DNA of 64,000 bases from Bacteroidia bacterium (GTDB taxonomy: Bacteria; Bacteroidota; Bacteroidia; CAILMK01; JBBDIG01): positions 1 to 64,000 of the forward strand of contig JBBDIG010000050.1 in NCBI GenBank assembly GCA_040880525.1. Direction: 5' to 3'. Under the pieces are notes generated by a model. The model saw only the letters and a program-made list of their open reading frames with translations, made no database searches and had not been told where the DNA came from. The position numbers were made by a program, and so were the translations under genes. How positions within the stretch are numbered: the first letter of the stretch is position 1; the number at the start of each line of letters is the position of its first letter. Below, piece after piece: positions 35,312 through 47,300 of the stretch.

Positions 35312-35951
35312 AGCTGTAATAAAAGGTGATATAATCGCTTCACGTAAGCTGACCAATCCTGAGAAATGGCTGAATCCCTTAAAAAAATTGCTGGGTGCCT
35401 GGGGCAAAACTCCCGGACAATGGGAACTGGTTTGGGGAGATTTCTTTCAACTGGAAATTGCCAGTGCTGCGGATGCCTTAAATAAAGCGCTGGAAATAAA
35501 AGCATTGGTAAAAAGTATTGATCCGGTGGACGCAAACAAAAAAATCAGCACGATAGACGTACGGATGGCCATTGGGATTGGTGAAAAGACTTACACTGCC
35601 CCGCGCATATCCGAAAGCAACGGACCTGCTTTTATAAATTCAGGTGAAAAATTTGAAAAACTTAAGCAGGCAAAAAGCACCCTGGCGATACAAACTCCCT
35701 GGGAGGATTTTGACGAGGAAATAAACCTCTACCTGAAACTGGCGGGTACATTTATGGACAGTTGGTCAATTTCTTCGGCAGAACTGATGAAAATAGTATT
35801 GGAGCACCCTGATGCCACCCAGGAGGAAATAGGAGCTGTTTTGGGAATAAAGCAGAATTCCGTAAGTGGAAGATGGAAAAGAGCTAAGGCAGATGAAGTT
35901 CTGGAGATAGAAAACGTATTTCGCAAAAAGCTTAAAGATCGAATACAATGA
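35307..35951 (+). CDS. SatD-family protein with a C-terminal helix-turn-helix
   Basis: The 214-residue cytosolic protein has the SatD N terminus MIAVIKGDIIASR, then ELVWGDFFQLEI (about 40-51), DVRMAIGIGEK (about 88-98) and ISESNGPAFINSGE (about 105-118). The C-terminal part, about 170-194, reads as a helix-turn-helix (ATQEEIGAVLGIKQNSVSGR), so the protein may bind DNA. SatD was named in a Streptococcus acid-tolerance operon, but its activity is unknown. It overlaps the DUF3307 gene by 4 bp (ATGA), and phased operators precede it. The frame extends upstream to a TTG at 35283, within the operator; ATG 35307 is preferred. Confidence 0.78.
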   Translation: MIAVIKGDIIASRKLTNPEKWLNPLKKLLGAWGKTPGQWELVWGDFFQLEIASAADALNKALEIKALVKSIDPVDANKKISTIDVRMAIGIGEKTYTAPRISESNGPAFINSGEKFEKLKQAKSTLAIQTPWEDFDEEINLYLKLAGTFMDSWSISSAELMKIVLEHPDATQEEIGAVLGIKQNSVSGRWKRAKADEVLEIENVFRKKLKDRIQ

Positions 35952-36664
35952 TAGTTTTACTCAAACTATTATTAGCCCACCTTATCGCGGATTTTTTACT
36001 GCAACCCCGCAATTGGGTATTGGATAAAGAACAGAAAAAAGCAGGATCCGGAAAGCTGTATTTGCATGTTCTTCTTCATGGAATATTAACCCTGTTGCTT
36101 TTATGGGACTGGAGTTTTTGGTGGATGGCATTGCTGATTATGGTAATGCATGGCCTCGTAGATATTATAAAACTCTATGCTCAAACTGAAGCTACCCGTG
36201 TGGGATGGTTTATAGCCGACCAGCTATTGCACGGGTTCACTTTGATAGCAGTATGGTATGCTTGGTTTCAGCCGGAATTTCATCCGATTGAAGAGAGCCT
36301 GCATTCTTTGGTTTGGGTCTATGCCACGGCTGTTCTGTTTTTGACAGCCGCCACCGGCATTATCATTCAAATATTATTGACAAATTTCTCAAAACAAATT
36401 TCTGATGGTCCTGATGAATCTTTAGCCAGTGCCGGTAAATATATTGGAATATTAGAACGTCTGTTGATCTTCGTATTTATAGTGACCGGCCATTGGGAAG
36501 GCGTTGGTTTTTTATTGGCAGCCAAATCTATTTTCCGCTTCGGAGATTTGAAAGAATCTAAAGACAGAAAATTAACAGAGTATATTTTAATAGGGACTTT
36601 GCTGAGTTTTGGAATAGCCATCATCACAGGAATTACGGTAGTGGGAATAACGGCTGTTTTGTAA
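35948..36664 (+). CDS. DUF3307 integral membrane protein
   Basis: The 238-residue inner-membrane protein has the DUF3307 start: LLLAHLIADFLLQPRNWVLD (about 6-25), LYLHVLLHGILTLLL (about 38-52), and MHGLVDIIKLY (about 71-81). It then has further membrane segments to about residue 237, around six in all. Conserved His/Asp residues (AHLIADF, HGLVD, DQLLHG) lie near the membrane face and could bind a metal, but nothing is established. It is translationally coupled to the SatD-like gene. DUF3307 and SatD genes are often neighbours, implying a joint function. Confidence 0.82.
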   Translation: MIVLLKLLLAHLIADFLLQPRNWVLDKEQKKAGSGKLYLHVLLHGILTLLLLWDWSFWWMALLIMVMHGLVDIIKLYAQTEATRVGWFIADQLLHGFTLIAVWYAWFQPEFHPIEESLHSLVWVYATAVLFLTAATGIIIQILLTNFSKQISDGPDESLASAGKYIGILERLLIFVFIVTGHWEGVGFLLAAKSIFRFGDLKESKDRKLTEYILIGTLLSFGIAIITGITVVGITAVL

Positions 36665-36727
36665 CGGGCAAATGCTGAAATGGGGTAGAGTTATTTAACT
36701 AGCGTCTTTCATAAGTTCAAAAATAAA

Positions 36728-36760
36728 AAGGCGCTGCAAGTACGAAACTTACAGCGCCTT
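36728..36760 (-). terminator. Intrinsic terminator of tRNA-Lys
   Basis: AAGGCGCTG (36728-36736) pairs with CAGCGCCTT (36752-36760); on the minus strand a T run follows. It starts 19 bases past the tRNA 3' end and also could stop transcription from the DUF3307 side. Confidence 0.7.
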
Positions 36761-36778
36761 TTGTTGGATTCAGGTGGG

Positions 36779-36851
36779 TGATCCCGCTGGGGCTCGAACC
36801 CAGGACCCACGCCTTAAAAGGGCGTTGCTCTACCAACTGAGCTACGGAATC
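36779..36851 (-). tRNA. tRNA-Lys (anticodon TTT)
   Basis: On the minus strand the acceptor stem GATTCCG pairs with CGGGATC (one T-G pair). The D arm GCTC...GAGC, the anticodon stem ACGCC/GGCGT with loop CTTTTAA (anticodon TTT), and T loop TTCGAGC are intact. Length is 73 nt with discriminator A; following bases CC do not complete an obvious encoded CCA. Confidence 0.93.
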
Positions 36852-37002
36852 AAAATGATGCGCTTTTGAAAAAAGCAGTGCAAAGATAGCAGGATAAAAA
36901 TTTCACCCAAGTTTTCTGAATGCTTTTGCCGGCCAGGTCGCTCTGCCGCTCTTGGTAGCGGAATATTTTATAAACTTTGCTCCGCCTAAAATTAAACCTA
37001 AA

Positions 37003-37533
37003 ATGGAAATTGGTGAAAAGCTAAAAGATTTTGAACTGCCTGATTATGAAGGCAACCAGGTTTCGTCTTATGACCTGATAAATGAGTACGCATTGCTCGT
37101 ACTTTTCATTGCCTCGGATTGTGAGCTAAGCCGGGCGTATGTGGCCCGTGTTTGCAAACTTATAAACCGCTATGAGGAGGACGATCTTGGAATATTGCTC
37201 ATAGACCTGAAACCGGATAAAGAGGGATTTGTGGAAATGCAACGGTGCCTTCAGGAGTATAATCTCAATCTGAAACATCCTGATATACGCTTCCTGTTTG
37301 ATTCCGGTCATAGTCTTTCCGAGCAGTTTCCAATAGAAGTTACACCCACCGCCTTTCTTTTTAACCAGCACCGGGAGTTGGTATATCGAGGCCCGATTGA
37401 CGATGCCGGAGAAAATCCAACCATCATTACGCGCGTATACCTGGAGGATGCCATTGAAAATGTACTTGATGGACTCGAAGTGGATTTCCCTGAAGTGGAA
37501 CCGTACGGCACTCCTGTCAAGAAGCTTAAGTAG
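37003..37533 (+). CDS. Redoxin/AhpC-TSA-type thioredoxin-fold protein
   Basis: The 176-residue cytosolic product starts MEIGEKLKDFELPDYEGNQV, the entry to a peroxiredoxin-like domain. It has a single likely reactive Cys (IASDCELSRAYV, about residue 40) in the place of the usual CxxC, and the cis-proline segment EVTPTAFLFN (about 112-121). It may act as a peroxiredoxin or as a redox sensor. The frame opens at 36952, but ATG 37003 matches the domain start. It abuts the SDR gene (TAG then ATG) and is surely co-transcribed. Confidence 0.8.
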   Translation: MEIGEKLKDFELPDYEGNQVSSYDLINEYALLVLFIASDCELSRAYVARVCKLINRYEEDDLGILLIDLKPDKEGFVEMQRCLQEYNLNLKHPDIRFLFDSGHSLSEQFPIEVTPTAFLFNQHRELVYRGPIDDAGENPTIITRVYLEDAIENVLDGLEVDFPEVEPYGTPVKKLK

Positions 37534-38352
37534 ATGAAATTTCCTGGAAAAGTGGCTGTGGTCACCGGGGCCTCTTCCGGGATTGGCCGTGCTATTTCAA
37601 TTGCACTTGCCGCTGAAGGTTGTAAGCTGGTACTGGCGGCACGCAATGCAGAAAAATTACAGGAAACAGCCAGGCTATGCAGAGAACGGGGAATTGAAGC
37701 TATAGTGGCAGAGACCGATGTTTCCGTGGAGGATGATTGCCGTAGACTGATCTCCACAGCCGTTCAGCATTTTCAGAAAATTGATATTCTTGTAAATAAT
37801 GCCGGCATATCCATGCGAGCCTTATTTGAGGATACCGAACTTTCCGTGATCAAACGAGTGATGGATATTAATTTCTGGGGAGCTGTTTATTGTACCAAGT
37901 ATGCCTTGCCTCACCTGCTACAGGCCAGAGGTTCATTGGTTGGCGTTTCTTCCATTGCAGGGTATGTGGGCCTTCCGGCCCGTTCAGGATATTCATCATC
38001 CAAATTTGCACTGAATGGTTTTCTCGAATGTATCAGGACAGAAAATCTGCACAAAGGACTTCATGTGCTCATCCTTGCTCCGGGTTTTACCGCATCCGGC
38101 ATTCGTGAGCAGGCACTGAATGCCTCCGGAAAATCACAGCAGGAATCTCCACGAAAGGAAGAGAAGATGATGCAGCCGGAAGAGGTAGCCCGCCAGATGA
38201 TAATTTCCCTTGTGAAGCGTGAAGACACCAGATTACTGACCGTGCAGGGAAAGCTGACCGTGTTGCTGAAGAAATTTTTTCCGGGATTCATCAAACGCAA
38301 GTCGTATGACGTAATGGCCGGAGAACCGGATTCTCCGCTCAGGAAGGCATAA
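37534..38352 (+). CDS. Short-chain dehydrogenase/reductase
   Basis: The 272-residue NAD(P)-dependent oxidoreductase has TGASSGIGRA (about 11-20) for cofactor binding, NNAGISM (about 88-94), and catalytic Ser (VSSIAGYVG), Tyr and Lys (SGYSSSKFA, about 150-158). AARN at the end of the second strand favours NADP. A basic C-terminal tail (KKFFPGFIKRKSYD) may bind the membrane. Substrate is unknown; it is coupled to the redoxin gene. Confidence 0.85.
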   Translation: MKFPGKVAVVTGASSGIGRAISIALAAEGCKLVLAARNAEKLQETARLCRERGIEAIVAETDVSVEDDCRRLISTAVQHFQKIDILVNNAGISMRALFEDTELSVIKRVMDINFWGAVYCTKYALPHLLQARGSLVGVSSIAGYVGLPARSGYSSSKFALNGFLECIRTENLHKGLHVLILAPGFTASGIREQALNASGKSQQESPRKEEKMMQPEEVARQMIISLVKREDTRLLTVQGKLTVLLKKFFPGFIKRKSYDVMAGEPDSPLRKA

Positions 38353-38473
38353 CACGAATTTCATCCCCAGGCTGTTCGTTCAAATAACTCTACTATCTAA
38401 TCGCCACATCCGGGTGAGTCCTGTCAATCATCCATCATTGCCGCAGAAAACGGGCATTATCTGCGCATAGACA

Positions 38474-38481
38474 TATCTTTG
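38474..38481 (+). promoter_or_regulatory. Bacteroidota -7 promoter box (TATCTTTG) for the maeB unit
   Basis: Exact TAnnTTTG match, 25 bp before the maeB ATG. It may serve maeB-ruvA-sprA as one transcript. Confidence 0.5.
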
Positions 38482-38506
38482 AAACCTTCATAACAGCTGA
38501 TAATTT

Positions 38507-40777
38507 ATGCCCAAGAAAATCCGTCCTCAGGAAGCTTTAGACTATCACAGCCAGGGAAGAGCGGGCAAGATCGAAGTCATTTCCAGCAAACCCACCAACA
38601 GTCAGCGCGACCTTGCGCTGACCTATTCTCCGGGAGTGGCTGAGCCATGCAAAGCCATAGATGAGGATAAAAGTAATGTTTTTAAATATACGGCAAAGGG
38701 AAATCTTGTCGGCATTATTACCAATGGCACTGCAGTCCTTGGCCTGGGAGATATTGGTCCTGAAGCGGCAAAACCTGTAATGGAAGGAAAGGCTGTACTC
38801 TTTAAGGTATTCGCAGATATTGATTGTTTTGACCTTGAAATTTCTGAGAAAAAGGCAGAGGATTTCATTAAGGTGGTGAAAGCCCTGGAGCCGACTTTTG
38901 GCGGGATCAATCTTGAAGATATTGCATCACCCGAATGTTTTGAGATAGAGAGAAGGTTGAAGCAGGAAATGAATATTCCTGTGATGCATGATGATCAGCA
39001 TGGAACTTCCATTATAGTAGGAGCAGCTCTGCTCAACGCCCTTCAACTTGTAAAAAAGAAAATTGAAAAAGTCCGCGTAGTCGTAAGCGGTGCCGGAGCT
39101 TCGGCTATTTCCTGCTCCAGACTCATCACTAGCCTGGGCATTAAAAAGGAGAATCTTTTAATGACGGATAGCACCGGAGTTTTGAGCACGGCCAGGAATG
39201 ATATTGCCGAGATTAAAACGGAATTTGCCAGGGACACGACAAAGGAATCATTGGCAGATGCGATGGAAGGTGCGGATGTATTTATCGGGCTTTCCGTTGG
39301 GGGGATCGTTTCTGCACAAATGCTGAAGTCAATGGCTAAAAATCCGGTGGTATTTGCGCTGGCCAATCCAGATCCGGAAATTGATTATCCTGAAGCTGTG
39401 AAGGTGCGGAAGGATCTGCTGATGGCTACTGGCAGATCAGATTATCCTAATCAGGTGAATAATGTCCTGGGTTTCCCGTTTATTTTCCGGGGAGCGCTTG
39501 ATGTACGCGCTACTGCGATAAATGAAGAAATGAAGCTGGCAGCCGTTCATGCGCTGGCCGACCTTGCAAAAAAGCCTGTACCGGAACTGGTGACCTTAGC
39601 CTATAACGAAAAGGTGATCAACTTTGGGAAAGACTATATCATTCCAAAGCCGTTGGATCCCCGGCTGCTGACCACGGTGGCTCCTGCCGTAGCCAAAGCT
39701 GCGGTAGATTCAGGCGTGGCCAGGATCAAGATCCAGGATTGGGACCAATACGAAATGGTACTGAGTTCCCGCCTGGGTATTGACAGCCAGATAGCGCAGG
39801 TAATTATGAGCAAAGCGCGAAAGAATCCAAAGAGGGTATTGTTTGCAGAAGCCGATAGCCGTAAGATATTAAAGGCAGCACAGATGGTGCGGGAGGATGG
39901 TATTGCCGAGCCTCTTCTGATGGGCAATATTGCCAGGATACGTGAATTGATCAAAGAGCATAAACTAGGATTGGAAGATTGTAAGATGATTGATCCGCTG
40001 GAAGAGAGCAGGAAAAGGCAGGAGTTTGGCGATCATCTTTTCAGGAAACGGCCGCGGAAAGGACTCACGCAATTTGAAGCGGTCAGCCTCATGCGCAACC
40101 GGAATTATTTCGCCAGCATGATGGTGGAACTGGGAGAAGCAGATGCCCTTATCAGTGGTATGACACGGAAATACCCTGACACCATTCGCCCGGCTTTGCA
40201 GATCATTGGCCATGAAGATGGGCTGGATAAGGTGGCCGGGATGTATATTATGATCACGAAACGAGGGCCGCTGTTTTTTGCAGATACAACGGTAAATGTG
40301 GATCCCAGTGCAGAAACGATCATGAAAATTACGGAGCTGGTGGCAAGGCAGGTCAGGCAGTTTAATATAAAACCACGGATCGCATTGTTGAGCTATGGCA
40401 ACTTTGGATCATCAGAAGGAGAGAGCCCGCAGAAAGTAGCAAGGGCCTATAAAATGCTGAAAGAAAAATATCCTGATATGGTGGTGGATGGAGAACTACA
40501 AGCGAATTTTGCACTTAATGATAACTTGTTGAAGGAATATTTTCCTTTCAGCCATTTGGTGGATAAGAGTGTAAATACATTGATCTTTCCCAATTTGTCT
40601 TCAGGAAATATTGCGTATAAATTATTGCAGGAACTGGCCGGGGCTGAGGCCATTGGCCCGGTTCTGCTGGGTTTGAAGAAGCCGGTCCATATTCTTCAAC
40701 TTGGCAGTTCAATCCGCGAAATCGTAAATATGGTGGCGATAGCCGTAGTGGATGCACAAAATAAAAACAGAAAATAG
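38507..40777 (+). CDS. maeB: NADP-dependent malic enzyme with phosphotransacetylase-like domain
   Basis: Converts malate to pyruvate and CO2 with NADP. The 756-residue product has the large bacterial MaeB layout. The malic enzyme half, about 1-430, includes [11 protein letters not shown] (about 37-47), [19 protein letters not shown] (about 163-181) and NAD(P)-binding [11 protein letters not shown] (about 195-205). A phosphate acetyl/butyryltransferase-like half follows ([14 protein letters not shown], then [12 protein letters not shown]), which is regulatory in MaeB enzymes. Its stop abuts the ruvA ATG directly, so translation is coupled. Confidence 0.93.
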   Translation: MPKKIRPQEALDYHSQGRAGKIEVISSKPTNSQRDLALTYSPGVAEPCKAIDEDKSNVFKYTAKGNLVGIITNGTAVLGLGDIGPEAAKPVMEGKAVLFKVFADIDCFDLEISEKKAEDFIKVVKALEPTFGGINLEDIASPECFEIERRLKQEMNIPVMHDDQHGTSIIVGAALLNALQLVKKKIEKVRVVVSGAGASAISCSRLITSLGIKKENLLMTDSTGVLSTARNDIAEIKTEFARDTTKESLADAMEGADVFIGLSVGGIVSAQMLKSMAKNPVVFALANPDPEIDYPEAVKVRKDLLMATGRSDYPNQVNNVLGFPFIFRGALDVRATAINEEMKLAAVHALADLAKKPVPELVTLAYNEKVINFGKDYIIPKPLDPRLLTTVAPAVAKAAVDSGVARIKIQDWDQYEMVLSSRLGIDSQIAQVIMSKARKNPKRVLFAEADSRKILKAAQMVREDGIAEPLLMGNIARIRELIKEHKLGLEDCKMIDPLEESRKRQEFGDHLFRKRPRKGLTQFEAVSLMRNRNYFASMMVELGEADALISGMTRKYPDTIRPALQIIGHEDGLDKVAGMYIMITKRGPLFFADTTVNVDPSAETIMKITELVARQVRQFNIKPRIALLSYGNFGSSEGESPQKVARAYKMLKEKYPDMVVDGELQANFALNDNLLKEYFPFSHLVDKSVNTLIFPNLSSGNIAYKLLQELAGAEAIGPVLLGLKKPVHILQLGSSIREIVNMVAIAVVDAQNKNRK

Positions 40778-41359
40778 ATGTATGCATATATAGAAGGTAA
40801 AGTAACCTTCAGAAATCCTGCTTATGTGGTAATAGATGCAGGGGGGGTAGGATACCAGTTGAATATTTCCCTGTACACTTATGAAAAACTGAATGGCCTT
40901 GAGAGAGCACGCTTATATACTCACCTTGCGGTGCGGGAAGATGCGCATGTACTTTTCGGCTTTTTTTCCGAAGCAGAAAGATCGCTGTTTCTACGATTAA
41001 CCAGCGTTTCCGGCATAGGCCCGAATACTGCCAGAATGCTTCTTTCCTCACTTTCTCCGACTGAAGTAACTACAGCAATAATGGATGGAAATGTTTCGTT
41101 GTTAACCACCGTTAAGGGAATTGGAGCTAAATCTGCGCAAAGAATCGTAGTAGATTTGCGGGACGCCTTACAAAAAGATACGCCTGAATTTATTCAGGAT
41201 GTAGCAGAAGGCGGTAGCGCCAAGCAGGAAGCTCTTTCGGCCCTTGCGGCCCTGGGTTTTGCTCCCGGTCCTTCTGAAAAAGCAATTTCCAAAGCACTGA
41301 AGGTGAATCAGGATTTAAATGTGGAAGCACTCATTAAGCAGGCTTTAAAATCGCTGTAG
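40778..41359 (+). CDS. ruvA: Holliday junction branch migration protein RuvA
   Basis: With RuvB, it drives branch migration at recombination junctions. The 193-residue product has the OB-fold domain I (MYAYIEGKVTFRNPAYVVID), two helix-hairpin-helix motifs (VSGIGPNTAR at about 76-85 and VKGIGAKSAQRIVVDL at about 110-125), and the C-terminal domain III that contacts RuvB (EALSALAALGFAPG). The length is typical. It starts immediately after maeB and is 25 bp upstream of sprA. Confidence 0.95.
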   Translation: MYAYIEGKVTFRNPAYVVIDAGGVGYQLNISLYTYEKLNGLERARLYTHLAVREDAHVLFGFFSEAERSLFLRLTSVSGIGPNTARMLLSSLSPTEVTTAIMDGNVSLLTTVKGIGAKSAQRIVVDLRDALQKDTPEFIQDVAEGGSAKQEALSALAALGFAPGPSEKAISKALKVNQDLNVEALIKQALKSL

Positions 41360-41384
41360 TCAATATATTTCTAGGATTAGCTAT

Positions 41385-44300
41385 ATGCTCAATAATTTGA
41401 AACGCGTTACTCTAACCGTTCTTGCGGGTTCTGTTATTTTAATTTTCATTCTTGGATCTGAGGCAAAAACGCCTGACAATTCATATTTTAACCCGGAAAC
41501 GCTGAAAATGTTAGCGCCTCCGGATACATTGGATGATACCTCAAGGCTTCACTTTCCTCTGAAACCGGGAATGGGGGGCAGTCATAGCATGGACCTGAAA
41601 ACTCCGGAAGGTTATGAGAAACATGTGGAGCTTGACTCCACTCTGGAGAACTACAGAGTTTATTATACCTATAATGGAATGCCAGTAGGTGAGGAAGAAC
41701 TGATTCCGGTTGAGGAATACTTAGAGCAAAACACCCGCGAATACCAAAAGGATTATTTTAAAACCCGCTCAAGCGCACAAAACTTTGTGCAGGGCGACAG
41801 GCTTATTCCAAAAATAGATTTAGGGCCACCTCTACTTGATGATATATTCGGTGGCAGCTTCGTGGATATTCGTCCGCAGGGTTCTGCTGAGCTGATATTT
41901 TCAGGAGATATTAACCGAGTTGAAAATCCTGCCTGGTCTGTACGGCAGCAGCGTACTACGCAATTTAAATTCGACCAGAAGATCCGGATGAGCGTGGTGG
42001 GAACCATTGGTGATCGCATAAAAATAGGAGTGAATTACGATTCAGAAGCCAGTTTCGATTTTGATAATGAATACAAGATAGCGTATGAAGGCGATGAAGA
42101 TAAGATCGTCAGAAAAGTAGAAGCCGGGAACGTTTCATTGCCCATTCCGGGCAGCCTCATCACTGGAAGCCAGGAACTCTTTGGTGTTAAAACCGAACTT
42201 CAATTTGGAAAGCTAAGGGTGGCAACGCTCTTTTCTCAACAGAAAAGTGAGAAGAAAGAGATCGTCTTAGAAGACGGGGCGCAACGCCAGGAGTTTGATA
42301 TCTCAGCACTGGATTATGACGCGAACCGCCATTACTTCCTGAATAACTTTTTCCGGAGCGGCTATGACCGCTATATGCAAAGTTTACCGGTCATTAATTC
42401 GCCAATTATTGTAACGCGGGTTGAAGCTTGGGTCACAAACCGTTCAGGTGCTTATAATAACACAAGGAATATTGTTGGCTTCATGGATCTGGGTGCGGTG
42501 GATCCTTATAATGACAATATCAGCAGTAATGGAGGATATCCGCGGAATGGCGCAAATAGCCTGTACAATACCCTGGTTAGCAATCCTCAATTTCGCCAGT
42601 TGTCCACTTCAAGCCAGGCACTGACGGGCTTGTTCGGAGCCGCTGGAGGCGAAGATTATTCGAGGATTTCCAATGCCCGCCAGCTTACACAAAATGAATT
42701 TCAGTTCAACGCAAAACTTGGATTCATCTCTTTGAACCAGCCGCTGAATAATGACGAAGTCCTGGCAGTTGCCTATGAGTATACTTACAATGGCGCAACC
42801 TATCAGGTGGGGGAATTTGCCCGCGACTATGCACCCAGCCAGGCCAATGATCAGGTTCTTTTCCTTCAATTGCTGAAAAGCGAAAACAGGAGAGTGGATT
42901 TACCTACCTGGGACCTGATGATGAAGAATATTTACTTTCTGGGAAGCTATCAGGTGCAGCCTGAAGATTTTCGTCTGGAAGTAATTTACCACGATGACCG
43001 CTCTGGTTCTGACCTTAATTATATTCCTGAATCTTCGCAGCCCCAGCTTTCCGCAAAGCCACTCATCAGGGTGTTTAATCTTGACCAACTCAATACGCAG
43101 GAAGAAGCATCGCCTGACGGACGTTTCGACTATATTGAAGGAGTGACGGTAAACTCCGCAACAGGCCGGATCATCTTCCCCGTGCTGGAACCATTCGGAT
43201 CTTTCTTGCGATCAAAATTTGATGATCCTGCCCTCGCTAATAAGTATGTATACAGTGAATTGTATGACTCCACACAATTCCAGGCAGAGCAGTTTGCGCG
43301 GCTCAATAAATTTTTCCTGAAAGGATATTTTCAATCAGCGGCAGGAAATGAGATCAGCCTGAATGCGATCAATGTTCCTGAAGGTTCGGTGAGGGTTACG
43401 GCCGGGGGAGCTCCTTTAACTGAGGGCCAGGATTATACGGTGGATTACAATCTCGGAAGGGTTACGATCATTAATCCCAGCATACTTAATTCCGGTTCTG
43501 TAATTAAGGTAACAACGGAAAGCACAACACTTTTCAGCGTGCAACAAAAAACGCTGATGGGAACTAGGCTGGATTATCAGTTCAATGAAGATTTTTACGT
43601 GGGCGGCACATTGCTTCATCTTCGCGAGCGGCCAATTACCCAGAAAGTAAATATTGGTGATGAACCGATCAGTAATGTTATCTACGGACTGGATGCTTCT
43701 TACCGGACTGATTCCAGACTCCTTACGTCTCTTGTGGATAAAATTCCATTTATTGATACAAAGGAAAGATCTGAACTTCTCCTCTCCGGGGAATTTGCCC
43801 ATCTGATTCCCGGACATCCTAAACTGCTGGGCTCAGGCGGTACTGCATATATTGATGATTTTGAAGGGAGCGAAGTGCCTTACGACATGAGGGTCGGCAA
43901 CTATTGGGTTCACGCATCTACCCCTACCGGCCAGCCTGACAAGTTTCCCAATGCTGATCTGGTGAATGATTTACGGTACAATTACAACCGGGCGCTTATC
44001 TCCTGGTATAGCATTGACCAGATGTTTTACCGGGACGGGAGCAACCTGATGCCTGAGTACATGCGAAATGATGCAGAAATGCGCAGTAATCACTATGTGC
44101 GTGAAGTGAAAGAACAGGAGGTATTTACCAACAGAGAAATCGGAAGCGGACAACCCGGTACGCTCCCTACTTTCGATATCGCTTTTTTCCCCAGAGAACG
44201 TGGTCCATATAATTACAATGTGGATAATATGGATCCCAATACCGGTGAACTCATGAATCCTGAAGACAACTGGGGTGGCATTATGCGCAGAATAGAAACC

Positions 44301-47300
44301 AGTGATTTTGAAGCAGCAAATATTGAATATATGGAATTCTGGATGATGGATCCATTCATTTATGACTCAGCCACGAGCGGAGGTGAAATTTATTTGCAGC
44401 TAGGAAATGTATCAGAGGATATCCTTAAAGATGGAAGGAAGCTCTATGAAAACGGTTTACCTGAAACGGAGGCATTAGTAAACGTAGATACCACTACCTG
44501 GGGTCTTGTGCCCACCCTGCCGGAAATTAATGATGCCTTTAATAATGAGCAAAGTGCCCGGCAATACCAGGATGTAGGGTATGATGGTCTCACGAATGAA
44601 AATGAGCGTAGCTTTTTCAGTACCATCCATGATTTTATTCAGGAGGTAGAGACAAAATATGGGGCAGGTTCGGATGTAGCGAATTCCATTCAGCAGGATC
44701 CTTCAGGAGATGACTACCGGTTTTTCAGGGGCTCGGAGCAGGACGAGCAGAGACTCAACGTCATTGAGCGCTATAAATATTACAACAACCCTGACGGCAA
44801 TTCACCCACACCGGAACAATGGCCGGATGACTTCAGCAACAGCGGACAACTTCAGCCAAATGATGAAGACATTAACGGAGACTTTACCCTGAGCGAATTC
44901 GAGGATTATTTTCAGTACAGAATAGAACTGCGGCCCGATAGAATGAGGGTCGGGGAGAATTACATTGCTGACAGAAACGTGGTGCCTGTAACTCTGCCTG
45001 ACGGTACATCTGAAAATGTAACCTGGTATCAATTTAAAATACCTGTCCAAAGCTATACCGGCCAGATCGGCCAGATCCGCGATTTTAAATCTATCCGCTT
45101 TATGAGGATGATCTATACCGGTTTTCAGGACAGCATAATTACACGATTCGGGACGTTTCAGCTCATTCGGGGCGAATGGAGGCGCTATCTCTTCGACCTG
45201 AAAACTCCCGGTGAGGAAACGCCTGTGGACGATCAGGCATTGACAACCTTCGATATCAGCACAGTAAATATTGAGGAGAACGGTCGCAGAAACCCTATTC
45301 CTTATGTGTTGCCTCCGGGCATTGAGCGAGAAGTAAACGTGAACACCACGGAACTGCTGGAGCAAAATGAGCAATCTTTGGCACTGTCAGTTTGCGAACT
45401 GCAGGATGGAGATTCGAGAGCTGCATACAAAACCATCACCTTTGATGTAAGGCGGTATAAGAACCTGAAAATGTTTGTTCATGCAGAAGGCAATAATCTT
45501 AATGACGATGAATTATGGCTCTTCATCAGGCTAGGAACAGATTTTAACAACAACTATTACGAGTATGCTTATCCGCTGACGATAACCCAGGGACAAACCA
45601 GAGAACCCACTGAAATTTGGCCAAGGGAAAATGAACTGCTGATTCCGCTGGATGAACTTTATACCACCAAAATACAACGGAACAATTCCGGCACCGGATT
45701 GCTGGTTCCCTATACCCGCGAGTTCACTAATGAAAATGGAAAGGCCGGTATTATTACGGTAGTAGGTAGTCCGGATCTGAGCAATATGCGAACGATCATG
45801 ATGGGGCTCAGGAACCCGGCTACCGATGATCCTCTCAATCCTTTTCCTGATAACGGGCAGTCATTATGCGGGCAGGTGTGGGTGAATGAACTGAGGGTAA
45901 CCGATTTTGATGAGGAGGGAGGCTGGGCAGCTATTCTAAGAGCAACAGCAACTCTGGCCGATTTCGGAAAAGTAACTGCCACGGTAAACCGCCAAACCAT
46001 CGGATTTGGTGGAATTGAGCAGAACCTCCAGGAGCGTAGTCTCTACGACCAAACAGGAGCTGACATTCAGGCCAGTTTCGAACTCGGAAAATTTCTACCG
46101 GCCAAAGCCAATGTCAGGATCCCAATGTTACTGACCTACTCGGTACAATCTGAAAAACCGAAGTATAATCCGCTGAATCCGGATCTTCTGCTGGAGCAGT
46201 CGCTGGCCGAAATGGGAGGAGGAGCCCGTGATTCTTTGCTGGAACTCTCGGAGACTTTTATCCAGCGAAAGGGTGTGACGTTTACTAACGTTCAGAAAAC
46301 CAGAGGAGCTCCGGCCCCCGGGGAGACAGCGGCAAAACCGCGATTTTATGATATAGAAAACTGGTCGCTCACCTATATTTATAACCAAACCTACAGACGA
46401 AATCCAACTACGCTCTACGACAGTGTAACAACCCATAAAGGCATTCTTGCTTATAATTTTGGATTTAATCCCAAACCGGTAGAGCCACTCAAGAAACTGA
46501 GCAATAGCAAGTTTCTGAAGCCAATTACAGATTTTAACTTCTTTTATCTTCCCCAAAGCATAAGTTTCCGGACGGAGCTGGACAGGCGATATGGCGTCCT
46601 GAAATATCGTGACCTTGGTGAAGTAAAAAGCATCCTGACGGCCAACTACGATAAGAGCTTCCGCAACAGGCGGATCTACGATATGCGATGGGATTTGACC
46701 CGCTCCCTGAAACTGTCTTATTCCGCAACCGCTGATGCACGTTTTGTGGAGCCGCCCGGCCCGCTGGATACAAGAGAGAAAAAAGACAGCCTCTGGGAAA
46801 GTATTTCCCGCCTCGGACAACTCATGAATTTTGCCCAGAATGCTACGTTAAGTTATGACCTTCCTCTGCGCAAACTCCCTATCACAGACTGGATAACCTC
46901 CCGTACAACCTATAGCGCTACTTACAACTGGATAGCAGCACCTCCGGCCGCTGACAGTCTCGGAAACATTGCTCAGAACAACCGGGATATCCAGATAAAT
47001 ACCCAATTCAATCTCGTTAATCTTTATAATAAAATAACATTCCTGAGAAATATAAACCAGGGAAAGAGCAATGCTGAAGAAATAAGAAAGAGAAGAGAGC
47101 AGCAGCAGCCGAAGGAGGATACAGAAGGAGAGGAAGAAGAGGATGAGGAAGAAGAAGAAACAGGGCTTGCCGGCATTAAAATAGTGGAAGGGGCTGCCAG
47201 GTTACTGATGAGTGCGCGCAATTTCTCCATCAACTACCAGTTTGGACGAGGGACTATCCTGCCAGGATTTTTACCCAGGCCGAATATAATTGGTCAGGAT

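Larger units (their letters stand above)
36665..37002. other. Intergenic region holding tRNA-Lys and its terminator
   Basis: Apart from the tRNA and the hairpin at 36728-36760, only 150 bp of leader for the redoxin gene remains. No other gene is seen. Confidence 0.6.
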
